In this document: one piece after another, positions 4,831 to 6,484 of the stretch
How positions within the stretch are numbered: position 1 is the first letter of the stretch
Layout of the letters: each line of letters begins with the position of its first letter
Source of the DNA: Dehalococcoidia bacterium
GTDB taxonomy: Bacteria > Chloroflexota > Dehalococcoidia > GIF9 > AB-539-J10
Assembly (NCBI GenBank): GCA_029859145.1
Contig: JAOUDT010000071.1
Coordinates: 1 to 6,484, forward strand
Length of the DNA stretch: 6,484 bases
Reading direction: 5' to 3'
Notes under the pieces: model-generated
What the model saw: only the letters and a program-made list of their open reading frames with translations
What the model was told of the DNA's origin: nothing
The model's database searches: none
Translations under genes and position numbers: made by a program

Positions 4831-6066
4831 ATGAGACTGACCCTGAGCTTGCTCTTCCTAGATGCTATGGCAACTAGATACAAAAAAGGCAATCCATTAG
4901 ATAGTGACGAAATCCTGGGTGATGCCCATGTTGCTTTTATAGATGGCTCGTTAGACTATGAGTGTTCCGCCTGCCCTGAGAACTGCTGCAAGGGAATGGG
5001 GTTTGGCGGCAGGGAACAAGAAGGGTTCGGCACCCTTATCAACACTCATCCGGAGCTGCTCTTGTGGGTACAGGATCGCGAGCAAGGTCTCGCCATGCTG
5101 GGAACACCGGAGAGCGGCTGTTTTTTCCTTGACAATAACGGACTATGTAGAATCGAATCCACCTCAGGTCGCGCTGCGAAACCTGAGATGTGCATTATGT
5201 TCCCCTTCAACCGACTGGGGCGAATTGGCAGTCATCTGATTGTCAGGCCTTATTTTCGCTGCCACCGGCTCACGCCTGTGGTGCCTGCGCGGCCGGGTTC
5301 TGTTGCGGGTACTCATTGCGCGGTCCTTGGAGACCTGCAGGCCACGGGTATGGCCACGCGGCGCTTGCCTCAAATCGCGATCCCCGCAGGCGAGGACGCT
5401 GATTTGATACTGGCCCGGGAGCGGGACTGGCTGGCTGTCTGCAGCAATGCCCTGGGGTGCATGCGCGTGGCTGACGCCGTCGCAGGTTTCTCACAAGACG
5501 CGGCCGGTTTGTCGGATTTTGCGCTCCGCGCATCGAGATTGCTGGGCTTAACTATGGCTCGGGAAAGCTGCCCCAGAGACCGTTTCGACGATTTGCTCCT
5601 CATATTATCGCCGATAATGCGCGTGGACTTCCTCATGCTTGACGCCAGGGGACTCTTGCGTGCCACGCTGCTTGCGGACATGCTTATTCGGCAAGGCTTC
5701 GCCGGTTCGGCGGCACCTCCAACACTGGCAGACCTGGCCTCCTTCATTGAGAATGTGCGGCCGATTTTGACAGTGCTCGCATACGGCGAAGAACCTTTTC
5801 AACCTCTGGTTAGCAGGCAGCCGGGTGACATCCGTCTGCCACTGGACGGACCTGATCAAAAGGTGGCCTCCGGCGCTATGGTCATCCTTACCGGCAAGGG
5901 CTACGGTACTCTGAGGGCCCTGGAGGAGTCACTATCTACTGTAACCAGGCCGCTGGAACGTGTGCTTTTTGTCCGGCGACTGTCGGCTTTGCTGACCCGC
6001 AAGCCCTCTGCTGCGGAGACAAAGGCAGAGCGCAATCAGAAGCTAAATCATGTTCGGAACAGTTAG
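4831..6066 (+). CDS. YkgJ/FliB-like cysteine-cluster protein, putative peptide maturation factor
   Basis: From the ATG at 4831 (AAGGG 6 nt upstream) the protein has 411 residues. Near the N-terminus it carries CSACPENCC (45-53: C45, C48, C52, C53), then GCFFLDNNGLC (96-106: C97, C106), KPEMCIMFPF (117-126: C121) and FRCH (142-145: C144). This is the pattern of the YkgJ family, thought to bind zinc or an iron-sulphur cluster, and resembles the N-terminal part of FliB, the flagellin lysine N-methylase, which has a similar length. Residues from about 165 on have no motif I recognise; they are mostly helical-looking, with further cysteines at 163, 204, 210 and 247. It lies between a peptide gene and a PqqD gene, suggesting a role in peptide modification. 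The frame is open back to the precursor's TAG, so starts at TTG 4690 or ATG 4867 are possible. Catalytic activity is unproven. Confidence 0.75.
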   Translation: MRLTLSLLFLDAMATRYKKGNPLDSDEILGDAHVAFIDGSLDYECSACPENCCKGMGFGGREQEGFGTLINTHPELLLWVQDREQGLAMLGTPESGCFFLDNNGLCRIESTSGRAAKPEMCIMFPFNRLGRIGSHLIVRPYFRCHRLTPVVPARPGSVAGTHCAVLGDLQATGMATRRLPQIAIPAGEDADLILARERDWLAVCSNALGCMRVADAVAGFSQDAAGLSDFALRASRLLGLTMARESCPRDRFDDLLLILSPIMRVDFLMLDARGLLRATLLADMLIRQGFAGSAAPPTLADLASFIENVRPILTVLAYGEEPFQPLVSRQPGDIRLPLDGPDQKVASGAMVILTGKGYGTLRALEESLSTVTRPLERVLFVRRLSALLTRKPSAAETKAERNQKLNHVRNS

Positions 6067-6080
6067 GAAGGAGAGAACCC

Positions 6081-6386
6081 ATGAAGACAGCAGTGACTTT
6101 GAGGAGCATTTGCCAGCCGTCGGAAGATGTGGTCGCACGCGAAATCGAAGGAGAGATAATCATCGTGCCACTGGTGGCTGGCATCGGTGATGCCGACGAC
6201 GAGCTCTACACATTGAATGAAACCGGCCGGGCCATCTGGCAGACCCTTGATGGCCAGAAAAGCCTGGGGCAGGTGGCCGAAAACCTGAGCGCGAAATTTG
6301 TTAGCGAGCCAAAGGAGATTGAAAACGACGTGCTCGGCTTCGCCGCTGAAATGGTGCACCGCGGCATACTGGTGGTACGCAGCTAA
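6081..6386 (+). CDS. PqqD-family protein (RiPP recognition element)
   Basis: This 101-residue protein fits the PqqD fold: an N-terminal strand region (REIEGEIIIVPL, 20-31), then YTLNETGRAIWQTLDG (43-58), the family signature, and SLGQVAENLSAKF with VLGFAAEMVHRGIL (61-97), the helices and wing of a winged-helix domain. PqqD-like domains bind the leader of a precursor peptide and present it to modifying enzymes; they occur in PQQ, lasso peptide, sactipeptide and other RiPP systems. The start is ATG at 6081 with AAGGAG 7 nt upstream, and it lies 14 nt after the YkgJ-like gene, so the two are almost certainly co-transcribed. The obvious partner in the window is the 61-residue peptide at 4438. There is no fused catalytic domain. 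It is unlikely to act in PQQ synthesis, because no PqqA-like peptide (Glu and Tyr core) is present. Confidence 0.88.
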   Translation: MKTAVTLRSICQPSEDVVAREIEGEIIIVPLVAGIGDADDELYTLNETGRAIWQTLDGQKSLGQVAENLSAKFVSEPKEIENDVLGFAAEMVHRGILVVRS

Positions 6387-6422
6387 GCAAGCATGGCAGC
6401 AAAAGGAGGACCCTCTGGCAGC

Positions 6423-6484
6423 ATGAAAACTGTGAACAATGCAACCGTGCCCGAGCCCACCACGGGACCTTCCGGGGAAGACCT
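6423..6484 (+). CDS. Start of a downstream gene, cut by the window edge
   Basis: An ATG at 6423 follows AGGAGG (6404-6409) by 13 nt, a long but usable spacing, and the frame stays open to the end of the window. The 20 visible residues begin MKTVNNATVPEPTTGPSGED, a polar, Pro-rich tail with no recognisable domain. An in-frame ATG at 6393 would add ten residues but has no ribosome-binding site. It lies 36 nt after the PqqD-like gene in the same direction, so it is probably the next operon member and may encode the missing modifying enzyme or transporter. Confidence 0.55.
   Translation, partial: MKTVNNATVPEPTTGPSGED

Noticed and set aside
5370..5747. 125-codon minus-strand open frame
   Set aside because: Opposite the GC-rich part of the YkgJ-like gene; Ser/Ala/Arg-rich shadow with no start signals.
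1..6484. CRISPR array, insertion sequence, tRNA or rRNA
   Set aside because: No regularly spaced repeats, transposase motifs or terminal repeats, and no tRNA- or rRNA-like segments were seen.

Overview
The window looks like a stretch of a Chloroflexota (Dehalococcoidia-like) genome, probably from an environmental lineage. This rests on the gene neighbourhood (tyrA, aroA, remA, gmk and a coiled-coil zinc-ribbon gene in one direction) and on the general look of the proteins. remA next to gmk is otherwise best known from Firmicutes. The taxonomic call is inference and no search was possible.

Left two thirds, minus strand (about 4089 down to 179): a compact housekeeping block. A near-consensus promoter at 4061-4089 drives tyrA (prephenate/arogenate dehydrogenase), which overlaps aroA (EPSP synthase). 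Next come remA (DUF370 DNA-binding regulator) and gmk (guanylate kinase), again overlapping. A separate promoter at 885-914 serves a coiled-coil zinc-ribbon protein. At the left edge (50-84) another minus-strand promoter points out of the window; its -35 box lies inside a 26-bp inverted repeat. The tyrA promoter places its start site on the GTG start codon, and the zinc-ribbon promoter leaves only about 4 nt of leader. Leaderless or nearly leaderless messages may therefore be in use here.

Middle (4055-4437): a 383-bp divergent intergenic region. It holds the tyrA promoter, a good plus-strand promoter (TTGACA, 17 bp, TATGCT with an extended -10), a pair of 7-bp direct repeats one helical turn apart, and a small perfect hairpin just before the next gene.

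Right third, plus strand (4438 to the end): the accessory and most interesting part, visibly richer in GC. It encodes a 61-residue Cys-containing peptide with a leader-like N-terminal half, a 411-residue protein with a YkgJ/FliB-type cysteine cluster, a 101-residue PqqD-like protein (a RiPP recognition element), and the first codons of another gene cut by the window edge. The simplest reading is a ribosomally made, post-translationally modified peptide (RiPP) locus: the PqqD-like protein would hold the leader of the small peptide while the cysteine-cluster protein, and probably genes beyond the window, modify or export it. No radical SAM enzyme, protease or transporter is visible, so the chemistry is unknown.
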